Below are positions 15,363 to 23,947 of a stretch of 64,000 bases of DNA, piece after piece (the first letter of the stretch is position 1; each line of letters opens with the position of its first letter). This DNA is from Lachnospiraceae bacterium (GTDB lineage Bacteria > Bacillota > Clostridia > Lachnospirales > Lachnospiraceae): the NCBI GenBank assembly GCA_014804385.1, contig JAAUZW010000033.1, positions 1 to 64,000 of the forward strand. Reading direction: 5' to 3'. The position numbers and the translations under genes are program-made. A model generated the notes under the pieces. The model worked only from the letters and a program-made list of their open reading frames with translations. It was not told the origin of the DNA and did not search any database.

Positions 15363-17726
15363 TTACTTCAATTTCATAGTGAGACCAATTCTTTTTTTCG
15401 CCACATCCACGGTGAGCACCTGCACATCCACCACATCGCCCACGCTGACCGCCTCCAGAGGATGCTTGATATAGCGGTCCGTGATCTGGGAGATGTGAAC
15501 CAGGCCGTCCTGATGCACGCCGATATCCACGAACACACCGAAGTCGATCACGTTTCTGACTGTTCCTTTCAGAATCATACCCGGCTTTAAGTCCTTCATA
15601 TCCAGTACGTCGCTTCGAAGGATCGGCGCCGGCATATCATCTCTGGGATCTCTGGCCGGTTTTTCCAGCTCCGACAGGATATCCATCAAGGTGATTTCCC
15701 CGATGCCCAGCTCCTCAGCCAGCTTCTTCTTATCCTTCACCTTCTTCGCCAGATTGCTGACAGCAGTTTTGCCTTCATTTCCGCTCTGAGAAGATGTGAC
15801 ATCCGTGTCATTTATGTTTGTGTTTCCGCCCAGATTGTCCATACCGCCCATGGCCGCCGCCAGCGCCTTACCCATAGCGGTGTCTGTGTTGCGGATCACG
15901 ATCTTTTTCTGGCGTGGTTTCTTCTCCTTCGCCGGAGCTGCCTTCTGTTTCTGCGCCGCCGACTTCTTCTGGGCCTCCTTCACATCCTCCATGGTCAGGT
16001 TCAGCTTCTCCATAAGGTGCTTTGCCGCCTCGTAGGATTCCGGATGTACGCTGGTGGCATCCAGCGGATTATCCCCATCCGCAATACGCAGGAAACCTGC
16101 GCACTGTTCGAACGCCTTTGGTCCCAGCTTGGCCACCTTCAAAAGCTGCTGCCGGTTGCGGAAGCGCCCGTTCGTCTCCCGATATTCCACGATATTGCGG
16201 GCGATCACCTTGGTCACGCCGGAGACATATTCCAAGAGGGATGCGGAAGCCGTATTCAGATCCACTCCCACCCGGTTCACACTGTCCTCCACCACACCGC
16301 CAAGCGCCTCGCTCAGCTTCTTCTGATCCATGTCATGCTGGTACTGTCCCACGCCGATGGACTTGGGATCGATCTTCACAAGCTCCGCCAGCGGATCCTG
16401 CAGTCTTCTGGCGATGGATGCCGCGCTTCTTTGCCCCACATCAAAATTCGGGAATTCCTCCGTGGCCAGCTTACTTGCCGAGTAGACGGAAGCCCCCGCC
16501 TCGTTGACGATCACATACTGCACCGGCACGTCCAGCTCTTTGATCAGCTCCACGATCACCTGCTCGGACTCCCGGGAAGCCGTACCGTTTCCCACGGAGA
16601 TCAGAGAAACATTGTATTTTTTGATCAGCTTTTTCAGCTCCGCTTTAGACTGCTCTACCTTATTCTGGGGCGCCGTGGGATAGATCACCTTCGTATCCAG
16701 GACCTTTCCCGTCTCGTCCACCACCGCCAGCTTACAGCCTGTGCGGAAAGCCGGATCCCAGCCAAGCACCACCCTGCCGCGGATGGGCGGCTGTAAGAGA
16801 AGCTGCTCCAGATTTTTACCAAATACGGAGATTGCGCCATCCTCCGCCTTTTCGGTGAGATCGTTTCGGATCTCCCGCTCGATGGCCGGGGCGATCAATC
16901 TGTCATAGCTGTCAGCAATCACTTCCTCCAAAATCGGAGATGTGACAGAGTTGTCATTTATAATCGTCTTTGTCCGAAGGAACTGTAAGACGCGCTCTGT
17001 GGGTGCCTCCACCTTCACAGTCAGGAACTTTTCTTTTTCTCCACGGTTGATGGCAAGCACCCGATGCCCTGCCACCTTGCCGAGGGGCTCCTCGTACTGA
17101 TAGTACATCTCATAAACGCTCTCGGCCTTCTCATCTTTGGCGGCGCTTACCAGTTTCCCCTCTTTCATCGTGATATCCCGAATATAGATACGGTAATCCG
17201 CCTCGTCGGAGATTCTCTCCGCAATGATATCCTTCGCTCCCTGCACCGCTTCCTCCGCCGTCTTGACCGCCTTGGCAGAATCCTCATCCTCGTGGATATA
17301 CTTTTCCGCCTCCGTCTCGATGGGCTCTGTAGTCTCCTGGGCCAGAATGAACTCTGCCAGAGGCTCCAATCCCTTCTCCTTCGCCACACTGGCGCGGGTC
17401 TTACGTTTCGGCCGGTAAGGCCTGTAGAGATCCTCCACCACCACCATGGTCTGGGCTTCCTCGATCCGGGCGCGCAGCTCGTCGGTAAGCTTGCCCTGCT
17501 CCTCTATACTGCTTAAGACCTGTTCTTTCTTCTCCTCCAGATTACGCAGATAAGTAAGGCGTTCATGGAGATCGCGCAGCACCTCATCGTTCAAAGACCC
17601 GGTTGCCTCCTTACGGTAACGGGCGATAAAGGGAATCGTATTGCCCTCATCGATCAGGGATACTGCCGCCTCCACCTGCCATTTTTCTACTTTCAGTTCC
17701 TCTTTTAATTTTAAAATGATATCCAT
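15363..17726 (-). CDS. tex: Tex-like RNA-binding transcription accessory protein
   Basis: Tex proteins act on RNA during transcription and stress. The order of parts is as in known Tex: N-terminal helical region with IPFIARYRKEATGSL near residues 32-46, a YqgF-like RNase H fold (VVLGWDPAFRTGCKLAVVDETG, about 320-345), HhH repeats (about 485-560) and a C-terminal S1 domain (GMILKGTVRNVIDFGVFVDIG, about 715-785). At 787 residues it is longer than the usual 720 or so because of a Lys/Ala/Asn-rich linker of about 80 residues (about 585-665) between the HhH and S1 parts. It heads a likely tex-oppD-oppF operon. Confidence 0.93.
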   Translation of the reverse strand: MDIILKLKEELKVEKWQVEAAVSLIDEGNTIPFIARYRKEATGSLNDEVLRDLHERLTYLRNLEEKKEQVLSSIEEQGKLTDELRARIEEAQTMVVVEDLYRPYRPKRKTRASVAKEKGLEPLAEFILAQETTEPIETEAEKYIHEDEDSAKAVKTAEEAVQGAKDIIAERISDEADYRIYIRDITMKEGKLVSAAKDEKAESVYEMYYQYEEPLGKVAGHRVLAINRGEKEKFLTVKVEAPTERVLQFLRTKTIINDNSVTSPILEEVIADSYDRLIAPAIEREIRNDLTEKAEDGAISVFGKNLEQLLLQPPIRGRVVLGWDPAFRTGCKLAVVDETGKVLDTKVIYPTAPQNKVEQSKAELKKLIKKYNVSLISVGNGTASRESEQVIVELIKELDVPVQYVIVNEAGASVYSASKLATEEFPNFDVGQRSAASIARRLQDPLAELVKIDPKSIGVGQYQHDMDQKKLSEALGGVVEDSVNRVGVDLNTASASLLEYVSGVTKVIARNIVEYRETNGRFRNRQQLLKVAKLGPKAFEQCAGFLRIADGDNPLDATSVHPESYEAAKHLMEKLNLTMEDVKEAQKKSAAQKQKAAPAKEKKPRQKKIVIRNTDTAMGKALAAAMGGMDNLGGNTNINDTDVTSSQSGNEGKTAVSNLAKKVKDKKKLAEELGIGEITLMDILSELEKPARDPRDDMPAPILRSDVLDMKDLKPGMILKGTVRNVIDFGVFVDIGVHQDGLVHISQITDRYIKHPLEAVSVGDVVDVQVLTVDVAKKRIGLTMKLK

Positions 17727-17959
17727 GGTTCTGTTTTTACTCCACTTCGTCTTTATTCTTCAATGTGTGAAAATTTTATGTGCCCCGAGGCACTAACATT
17801 TTTATTATACTGGTTTTTCTCAAACTTCGCCACAGGAAATGCTCAGATTTAGAAAGAAAAATGTTTCCTCGCGCTTGCAGACTATGGTTTTTTTTGAAAA
17901 AATATGCTACACTATCAATATCTATATATTCATATGATATAAGAAATGAGGCAGGTACT

Positions 17960-18412
17960 ATGGACTATCAACCGCAAAACCCGCAAGGCGGCCCGAACGG
18001 CTATCCGCCTTATCCGCCCTATGGTGCACCCCTGCAGCCGTACCTCGGGAAGCCCAAGGGCGACAGCATGGCAACCGCATCCATGATCCTTGGCATCATC
18101 ACACTGGCAAGTATGTTGATCCTTCAGATTTCTATCCCCTTTGTACTGGGCGGCACAGGCATTATTCTGGCCATCCTGTCAAGAGGCAGTGCGAAGCGTC
18201 TGGCGGGCAAAGCAAAAGCCGGCCTGATCTGTTGTATCGTGGGTCTGTCACTGGATATCGTGTTGTGCGTATCTGCGGTCTGTCTTGTATTTGCCCTTCC
18301 TCACCTCTCACCGGAATTGAAGGAAGAGGTGAATAAAGCCTGTGAAGAGCAGTACGGCGTCTCCTACGATGAGATGATGGAAGAATTTTATGAAATGTTT
18401 GACATGGAATGA
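17960..18412 (+). CDS. DUF4190-like two-helix membrane protein
   Basis: The first 30 residues are Pro-, Gly- and Tyr-rich (QPQNPQGGPNGYPPYPPY), followed by two membrane helices (about 42-70 and 84-112) separated by a basic loop with SRGSAKRLAGKAKAG, then an acidic tail. This layout matches DUF4190-type proteins, of unknown function. The ATG at 17960 follows GAGGCAGG; a longer frame from 17780 lacks a ribosome site. It is the first of three plus-strand genes, divergent from tex. Confidence 0.75.
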   Translation: MDYQPQNPQGGPNGYPPYPPYGAPLQPYLGKPKGDSMATASMILGIITLASMLILQISIPFVLGGTGIILAILSRGSAKRLAGKAKAGLICCIVGLSLDIVLCVSAVCLVFALPHLSPELKEEVNKACEEQYGVSYDEMMEEFYEMFDME

Positions 18413-18461
18413 TATAGCATAGATATCAAATCAAGAGAAAAGAGAAAGGCAAGGTGATCTT

Positions 18462-19058
18462 ATGATGATTTCTCCTATTATGGGAACCTCATATTACAAT
18501 CCTTATACAGTTTACCCCGGATCCTCCGCATCCGCATCCGCTTTTGCTGACCGCGAACAGACCCAGGCTGCCGGCGAAACAGAGACTGCCGCACAGGGTA
18601 TGCCCGGCACTTCCGGTGAAACAGAAGGATCACGAGCCGTTGTTATCAAAAATCCCGGCGAATCCACCGAGAAACAGGCGGGCAGGAAGTCTTCTCCCGC
18701 AGAGTGTGAGACCTGTAAGAACCGTAAATATCAGGACGGCTCCGACGAGGGTGACGTGTCCTTCAAGGCTGCGGCCCATATCGATCCGAAGTCTGCAGCG
18801 GCTCGTGTCAGAAGCCACGAGCAGGAGCATGTGAACAATGCTTACCAGAAGGCGGCCGAAAAAAACGGCAAAGTCGTATCCTGCAATGTGTCTATCCACA
18901 CCGCGATCTGTCCGGAGTGCGGGCGCACCTATGTTTCGGGCGGCACCACTGCCACACAGATCAAGTATTTTAACGAAGACAATCCTTATCAGAAGGAATT
19001 GAAGGCTTCTGACGCCGTCAATAAATACCGGGGCATGAACTATGATGAAGCAGTTTAA
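18462..19058 (+). CDS. SprA-related putative metalloprotease (HExxH)
   Basis: The N-terminal 80 residues are Ser/Ala/Glu-rich and probably disordered. A CETCKNRKYQDGSDEGDVSF segment near residue 82 and the SHEQEHV stretch near 118 match the SprA-related family of putative zinc metallopeptidases; HEQEH is an HExxH metal motif. A second CxxC (CPECGRTY) lies near residue 146. There is no signal peptide, so any activity would be cytoplasmic unless exported by another route. Its 3' end overlaps the next gene by 17 bases. Confidence 0.72.
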   Translation: MMISPIMGTSYYNPYTVYPGSSASASAFADREQTQAAGETETAAQGMPGTSGETEGSRAVVIKNPGESTEKQAGRKSSPAECETCKNRKYQDGSDEGDVSFKAAAHIDPKSAAARVRSHEQEHVNNAYQKAAEKNGKVVSCNVSIHTAICPECGRTYVSGGTTATQIKYFNEDNPYQKELKASDAVNKYRGMNYDEAV

Positions 19059-19830
19059 GTCCTCCGCAGAATTGAAGGCCTCCGCCAGAGAACATCTGCT
19101 CGGCCACTACGGTACAGCAATCGGAGCCTATGTGATCCTTGCCCTCCTGCTTGGCACAGTATCGATGGCAGTGACCCTTCTTGTGGATCTTCAGACTGTG
19201 ATCGGCACAGTGATCTACTATGCTATCATGTTTTTAGTATCTGTCCTGGCGGGTCTGTTCACCTCAGGCTCCTGCTATCTCTATTTAAAGATCATCTGCG
19301 GACGACCGGTCAGCGTGGGAGACATGTTCTACGGCTTCCAGCTCTGTCCCGATAAGGCCATCGTGATTCAGGCATGGATCTCGCTCATCACTTATCTGGC
19401 CAATCTGCCGCAGATCATCCTGAATTACAAGATTAACGTGTATACCGTCAGCTATCAGAATGACTTGCTTTTTTCTCCCGTGGCGCCTCCTCAGATCCAA
19501 ATGGACAAAATACTGGATCTCATGCTGCCTTACTCCCTCTCCCTGATCTTGTCAGGAGTGGTTTCAGTCATGCTGGCACTCTTCTATGCGCAGGCTTTTT
19601 ATCTGCTCCATGACTTTCCGCAGTACACGGCAAAGGAGCTGTTAAAAAAGAGCCGTCGGCTCATGGTACACCACAAGGGCAGGCTCTTTTATCTCTATGT
19701 GAGTTTTATTCCGCTCATGCTTTTGGGATTTCTCTCCTTCGGACTTGCACTGTTATGGGTACTTCCCTACATGGCTGCCACGCAGGCTGCATTCTTTCTG
19801 GATCTGATCCAAAATAATACTGAAGCATAA
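19042..19830 (+). CDS. DUF975-family integral membrane protein
   Basis: This 262-residue protein starts with a conserved motif of the DUF975 family (SSAELKASAREHLLGHYGTAIGAYV) and has five to six hydrophobic helices, including FLVSVLAGLFTSGSCYLYLKI and LFYLYVSFIPLMLLGFLSFG. The family has no known function; it is common in Lachnospiraceae and related Firmicutes. It is translationally linked to the preceding gene by overlap and ends at the large palindrome that separates it from convergent prfB. Confidence 0.82.
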   Translation: MMKQFKSSAELKASAREHLLGHYGTAIGAYVILALLLGTVSMAVTLLVDLQTVIGTVIYYAIMFLVSVLAGLFTSGSCYLYLKIICGRPVSVGDMFYGFQLCPDKAIVIQAWISLITYLANLPQIILNYKINVYTVSYQNDLLFSPVAPPQIQMDKILDLMLPYSLSLILSGVVSVMLALFYAQAFYLLHDFPQYTAKELLKKSRRLMVHHKGRLFYLYVSFIPLMLLGFLSFGLALLWVLPYMAATQAAFFLDLIQNNTEA

Positions 19831-19927
19831 GCAGACTCGGTTTGCTGTTGCTCGTCATAAGAATGACAGTGTATCCATCCATGCAAGCATGATGTTTACA
19901 CTGTCATTTTTCTGACTCTGCTTATGC
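19825..19927. terminator. Nested palindromic element B between convergent genes
   Basis: Outer arms GCATAAGCAGA and TCTGCTTATGC enclose AATGACAGTGTA / TACACTGTCATT, and the apex holds CATGCAAGCATG (19880-19891). On the plus strand the inner stem is followed by TTTTT, so it should end transcription from the DUF975 gene; it overlaps the prfB stop region and may serve both directions. It belongs to the same repeat family as element A. Confidence 0.75.
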
Positions 19928-21032
19928 GCGCACATTGATCCACTTCAGATACGCATTGATAAAGGGATCGATCGCGCCGTCCATCACCGCATCCACATTG
20001 CCGGACTCCTCATTTGTCCGATGGTCCTTCACCATTGTATAGGGCTGCATGACATAAGAACGGATCTGATTGCCCCAGCCGATCTCCTTCACGTCACCGC
20101 GGATGTCCGACAGCTTCTCCGCATTCTCCTCCTGCTTCAGCATATAGAGCTTCGCCTTCAGCATCTGCATCGCTTTATCCTTATTCTGGAACTGGCTGCG
20201 CTCATTCTGGCAGGTCACCACGATTCCCGTGGGGAAATGGGTGATACGGATAGCCGAGGAGGTCTTATTGATATGCTGTCCGCCCGCACCGCTGCTTCGG
20301 TAGGTGTCTATCCGGATATCCTCGTCCCGGACTTCCACATCCACATCTTCCTCAATATCCGGCATCACATCCAGAGACACAAAAGAAGTCTGCCGCTTGC
20401 CCTGTGCGTTGAAAGGAGAAATCCGCACCAGCCGGTGCACTCCCTTCTCCGATTTCAGATAGCCGTAGGCATTCTCCCCATTGATCTGGAAGGTCACGGA
20501 CTTAATTCCTGCCTCGTCACCGTCCAGATAGTCGATCACCTCCAGGGAAAAGCCCTTGCGCTCCGCCCATCTGGTGTACATGCGGTAGAGCATACTGCAC
20601 CAGTCGCAGCTCTCCGTGCCGCCTGCGCCCGCATTTAATTTTAAGATTGCATTGTTTCTGTCATACTCCCCGGAAAGAAGGGTACTGATCCTAATGTTCT
20701 CAAAGGTCTCCTTAAAGGAAGTCAGCTCCTCCTCGATATCCGGAATGATCGCAGGATCGTTATCCTCGTAGCCCAGCTCGATCAGGGTGAGGATATCCTC
20801 ATACTGGCCGGAGAGCCCGTCCATCGTCTCCACGATATCCTTAAGGCCCTTCGCCTCGCGCATCTTTTGATTGGATTTCTCGGGGTCATCCCAGAAATCC
20901 GGAGCCTGCATTTCCATGTCAAGCTCTTCGATCCGCTTCACTTTATCTGCTAAGTTAAAGTGAATCCCTCACTTCCGCCAGGGGGCTTTCGTATGCCAAA
21001 AGCTCCGATTTCATATTATCTAACTCTACCAC
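19922..21032 (-). CDS. prfB: Peptide chain release factor 2, with programmed +1 frameshift
   Basis: RF2 releases nascent chains at UGA and UAA stops. The GGQ loop (SSGAGGQHIN) and the stop-recognition loop (RISPFNAQGKRQTSF) are intact. The main frame alone begins at an internal GTG (20941) without the family N-terminus. An upstream frame starts at GTG 21032 (reading VVELDNMKSELLAYESPLAE) and runs through ...VRDSL to CTT TAA C at 20960-20954; skipping one T continues as AAC TTA GCA GAT AAA in the main frame. Joined, it gives about 369 residues, the normal length. The stop at the shift site is UAA, not the usual UGA. A GAGGG stretch five bases before the CTT may act as the internal stimulatory Shine-Dalgarno. 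Confidence 0.92.
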
Positions 21033-21087
21033 CTAACGTCACCTTCTTTCCTAATACCTTTTGTATACATCTCCACGGTTATCAATA

Positions 21088-21150
21088 TCAATCACAAAAA
21101 CAATCAACCTTTTTTGCTTTCTTTTTGATGATTCTTTCTTTATTGCTCAT
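21088..21150 (-). CDS. Possible 20-residue Lys-rich leader peptide
   Basis: A short frame reads MSNKERIIKKKAKKVDCFCD and is preceded by AAAGGCGG at a good distance. It lies between secA and prfB, both on the same strand. I know no family for it; it may be a real small protein, a leader peptide, or chance. Confidence 0.3.
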   Translation of the reverse strand: MSNKERIIKKKAKKVDCFCD

Positions 21151-21222
21151 ATTGCAACCGCCTTTCTAATTCGTCTGATACATATAATATACTCCAGACA
21201 GGAAAATATTGCACCGTTTTCC

Positions 21223-23787
21223 CTATTTTCTCCCGCAGCACTGCTTATACTTCTTGCCGCTCCCGCAAGGGCAGGGATCGTTGGGATATACCTTCGCCTC
21301 CACACGCTTTTTAGGGCCTTTCTGGATGGTGTCATCCTTGTTGGTGCCGGTCACCTTGGCGACCTGCTCTCTCTCCACCTTCTGCTCAATACGCACACGG
21401 AAGAGAAGACGCACAGTCTCTTCCTTAATGTTCTGTGTCATCTCATCGAACATATCGTAACCGTTCAGCTTGTATTCCACCAACGGATCCTTTTGACCGT
21501 AAGCCTGCAGGCCCGCTCCCTGGCGAAGCTGATCCATATCGTCGATATGATCCATCCATTTTCTGTCTATCACCTTAAGAAGAATCACACGCTCAATCTC
21601 GCGAATCGCCTCAGGCTCCGGAAACTCTGCTTCCTTGCTCTCATAAAGCTTGACAGCCTCCTCTTTCAACTGCTGCTTTAAGCTGTTTTTCTTAGGTTTT
21701 AAGACTCTGGAAGCATCCAAAGGTCTCAAAGGGATCGTAGGAAGCAGCAACGTATTCAGTTCATTGTAATCCCACTCCTCGAAATCAGTGTCATCTCCGA
21801 TGCAGATATCCACACAATTCTCCGTGATATCCGTGATCATCTTATAGATCGCATCCCGCATGCTCTCACCGTCCAGAACACGGCGTCTCTCCTCGTAGAT
21901 GATCTCTCTCTGCTCGTTCATGACCTGATCGTATTCTAACAGGCTCTTTCTGATACCGAAGTTATTATTCTCGATCTTCTTCTGTGCTGTTTCAATGGCT
22001 TTCGTCAACGCACTATGCTCGATCTCCTGTCCCTCCGGGATACCCAGCGCATTAAACATGGTGATCATACGGTCTGAGCCGAACAATCTCATCAGATCGT
22101 CCTCCAGAGAGATAAAGAACTTGGATTCACCGGGATCCCCTTGACGACCGCTTCGACCACGCAGCTGGTTATCGATACGTCTGGACTCATGGCGCTCCGT
22201 GCCGATGATCATAAGACCGCCTGCCGCTCTCGCCTCCTCATCCAGTTTGATATCTGTACCACGGCCCGCCATATTGGTGGCAATGGTCACCGCCCCGTGG
22301 ATACCGGCGTCTGCTACGATCTCCGCCTCCAGCTCATGGAATTTGGCGTTCAACACCTTATGCTCCAGACCATTTCTCTTAAAGATGGCACTGAGTTCCT
22401 CCGAGGCGTCGATATTGATCGTACCCACCAGCACAGGTTGTCCCTTGGCGTGAGCCTCCTGCACAGCATGGAGAATCGCGGTCAATTTTTCCTTTCGGGT
22501 CTTGTACACAGCGTCCTGATGGTCTACGCGGGCAATAGGCTTGTTGGTAGGAATGGACACCACGTCCATGCCGTAGATCTCCCGGAACTCCTTCTCCTCC
22601 GTGAGCGCCGTACCTGTCATACCCGCCTTTTTCTCAAATTTATTAAAAAAGTTCTGGAAAGTGATGGTGGCAAGGGTCTTACTCTCCCGCTTTACCTTCA
22701 CATGCTCCTTTGCCTCGATCGCCTGATGCAGACCGTCGGAATAGCGGCGTCCCGGCATGATACGACCGGTAAACTCGTCCACGATCAGAACCTGATCGTC
22801 GTTTACCACATAATCCTGATCCCGGAACATCAGATTGTGTGCGCGGAGCGCCAGAATGATATTGTGCTGGATCTCAATATTCTCCGGATCCGCCAGATTC
22901 TCGATCTGAAAGAAACGTTCCACCTTGGAGACACCTTGCGCTGTCAGGTTTACCACCTTGTCCTTCTCATTTACAATGAAGTCTCCGGTTTCTTCCCGTT
23001 CTATACCCATGATAGCGTCCATCTTGGACAACTCCTCCATGTCTTCACCACGGGTAAGCTGTTTCGCCAGAATATCGCAGGCTTCATAGAGTTTCGTGGA
23101 CTTGCCGCTCTGACCGGATATGATCAGAGGCGTTCTGGCCTCATCGATCAACACTGAGTCCACCTCATCGATGATCGCGTAGTGCAGACTCCGAAGCACA
23201 AGCTGCTCTTTGTAAATAACCATATTGTCACGCAGATAATCAAACCCCAGCTCGTTGTTCGTCACATAGGTGATATCGCAGTTATAGGCCTCCCGGCGCT
23301 CCTCAGGCTTCATATCGTTTAAGACACAGCCCACCTTCAGCCCCAGGAACTCATGTACCTGTCCCATCCACTCCGCGTCACGCTTCGCCAGATAGTCATT
23401 GACCGTGACCACATGCACGCCCTTACCCTCCAGCGCATTCAAATAAGCAGGCAGAAGACAGGTCTGGGTCTTACCTTCACCGGTTCTCATCTCTGCAATC
23501 CGTCCCTGATGCAGAACAATGCCGCCGATCAGCTGCACCCTGTAATGCTCCGTATTCAGGATCCTCCTGGCCGCCTCCCTGACAAGGGCATAGGCCTCCG
23601 GCAGAATGTCATCCAGTGTTTCTCCCTCAGCGAGCCTTTTCTTAAACTCCTTCGTCTTATCGCGCATCTGCTCGTCCGTCATCTCCATCATCTGGGGCCG
23701 CATGCCCTCGATCCGATCCACCAGACCGTTTATGCGCTTGATCTCCCGCTCACTGTGGGTTCCAAATATTTTTTGTACTACACTCAT
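21223..23787 (-). CDS. secA: Preprotein translocase ATPase SecA
   Basis: SecA drives export through SecYEG. Walker A is seen as [22 protein letters not shown] near residue 100 (core GEGKT), the DEAD-like [16 protein letters not shown] near 206, the preprotein cross-linking region, helicase motif [14 protein letters not shown] near 485, and a C-terminal SEC-C zinc motif ([13 protein letters not shown]) that binds SecB or ribosomes. At 854 residues it is full length. About 190 bases separate it from prfB downstream. Confidence 0.97.
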   Translation of the reverse strand: MSVVQKIFGTHSEREIKRINGLVDRIEGMRPQMMEMTDEQMRDKTKEFKKRLAEGETLDDILPEAYALVREAARRILNTEHYRVQLIGGIVLHQGRIAEMRTGEGKTQTCLLPAYLNALEGKGVHVVTVNDYLAKRDAEWMGQVHEFLGLKVGCVLNDMKPEERREAYNCDITYVTNNELGFDYLRDNMVIYKEQLVLRSLHYAIIDEVDSVLIDEARTPLIISGQSGKSTKLYEACDILAKQLTRGEDMEELSKMDAIMGIEREETGDFIVNEKDKVVNLTAQGVSKVERFFQIENLADPENIEIQHNIILALRAHNLMFRDQDYVVNDDQVLIVDEFTGRIMPGRRYSDGLHQAIEAKEHVKVKRESKTLATITFQNFFNKFEKKAGMTGTALTEEKEFREIYGMDVVSIPTNKPIARVDHQDAVYKTRKEKLTAILHAVQEAHAKGQPVLVGTINIDASEELSAIFKRNGLEHKVLNAKFHELEAEIVADAGIHGAVTIATNMAGRGTDIKLDEEARAAGGLMIIGTERHESRRIDNQLRGRSGRQGDPGESKFFISLEDDLMRLFGSDRMITMFNALGIPEGQEIEHSALTKAIETAQKKIENNNFGIRKSLLEYDQVMNEQREIIYEERRRVLDGESMRDAIYKMITDITENCVDICIGDDTDFEEWDYNELNTLLLPTIPLRPLDASRVLKPKKNSLKQQLKEEAVKLYESKEAEFPEPEAIREIERVILLKVIDRKWMDHIDDMDQLRQGAGLQAYGQKDPLVEYKLNGYDMFDEMTQNIKEETVRLLFRVRIEQKVEREQVAKVTGTNKDDTIQKGPKKRVEAKVYPNDPCPCGSGKKYKQCCGRK

Positions 23788-23905
23788 ATTTTCCTCGTTC
23801 CCATACGCCCGTTCTAAAGGCGCACACCTTTCCTTCCATAAATCCCCATCATATCAAAACACTAAACTATATTCTAGCAGATACAGTGGGTAAATTCAAC
23901 CCAAA

Positions 23906-23940
23906 ACCGAGTGCACGGGCACGTGGCCCGCACACTCGGT
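23906..23940 (-). terminator. Terminator-like hairpin after alpha-galactosidase
   Basis: ACCGAGTG and CACTCGGT form the outer stem, with GGGC/GCCC arms inside. On the minus strand it follows the galactosidase stop by seven bases and is trailed by TTTTGGG; on the plus strand CTTTTA follows. The remaining gap to secA shows no gene. Confidence 0.65.
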
Positions 23941-23947
23941 CTTTTAT

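Noticed and set aside
16017..16796. Plus-strand frame of 259 residues
   Set aside because: Antisense to the catalytic core of tex, His- and Arg-rich composition typical of a shadow frame.
19922..20941. RF2 starting at the internal GTG
   Set aside because: This would omit the conserved N-terminus, which is found intact upstream in the neighbouring frame across a recognisable shift site.
22141..23157. Plus-strand frame of 338 residues
   Set aside because: Antisense to the helicase region of secA.
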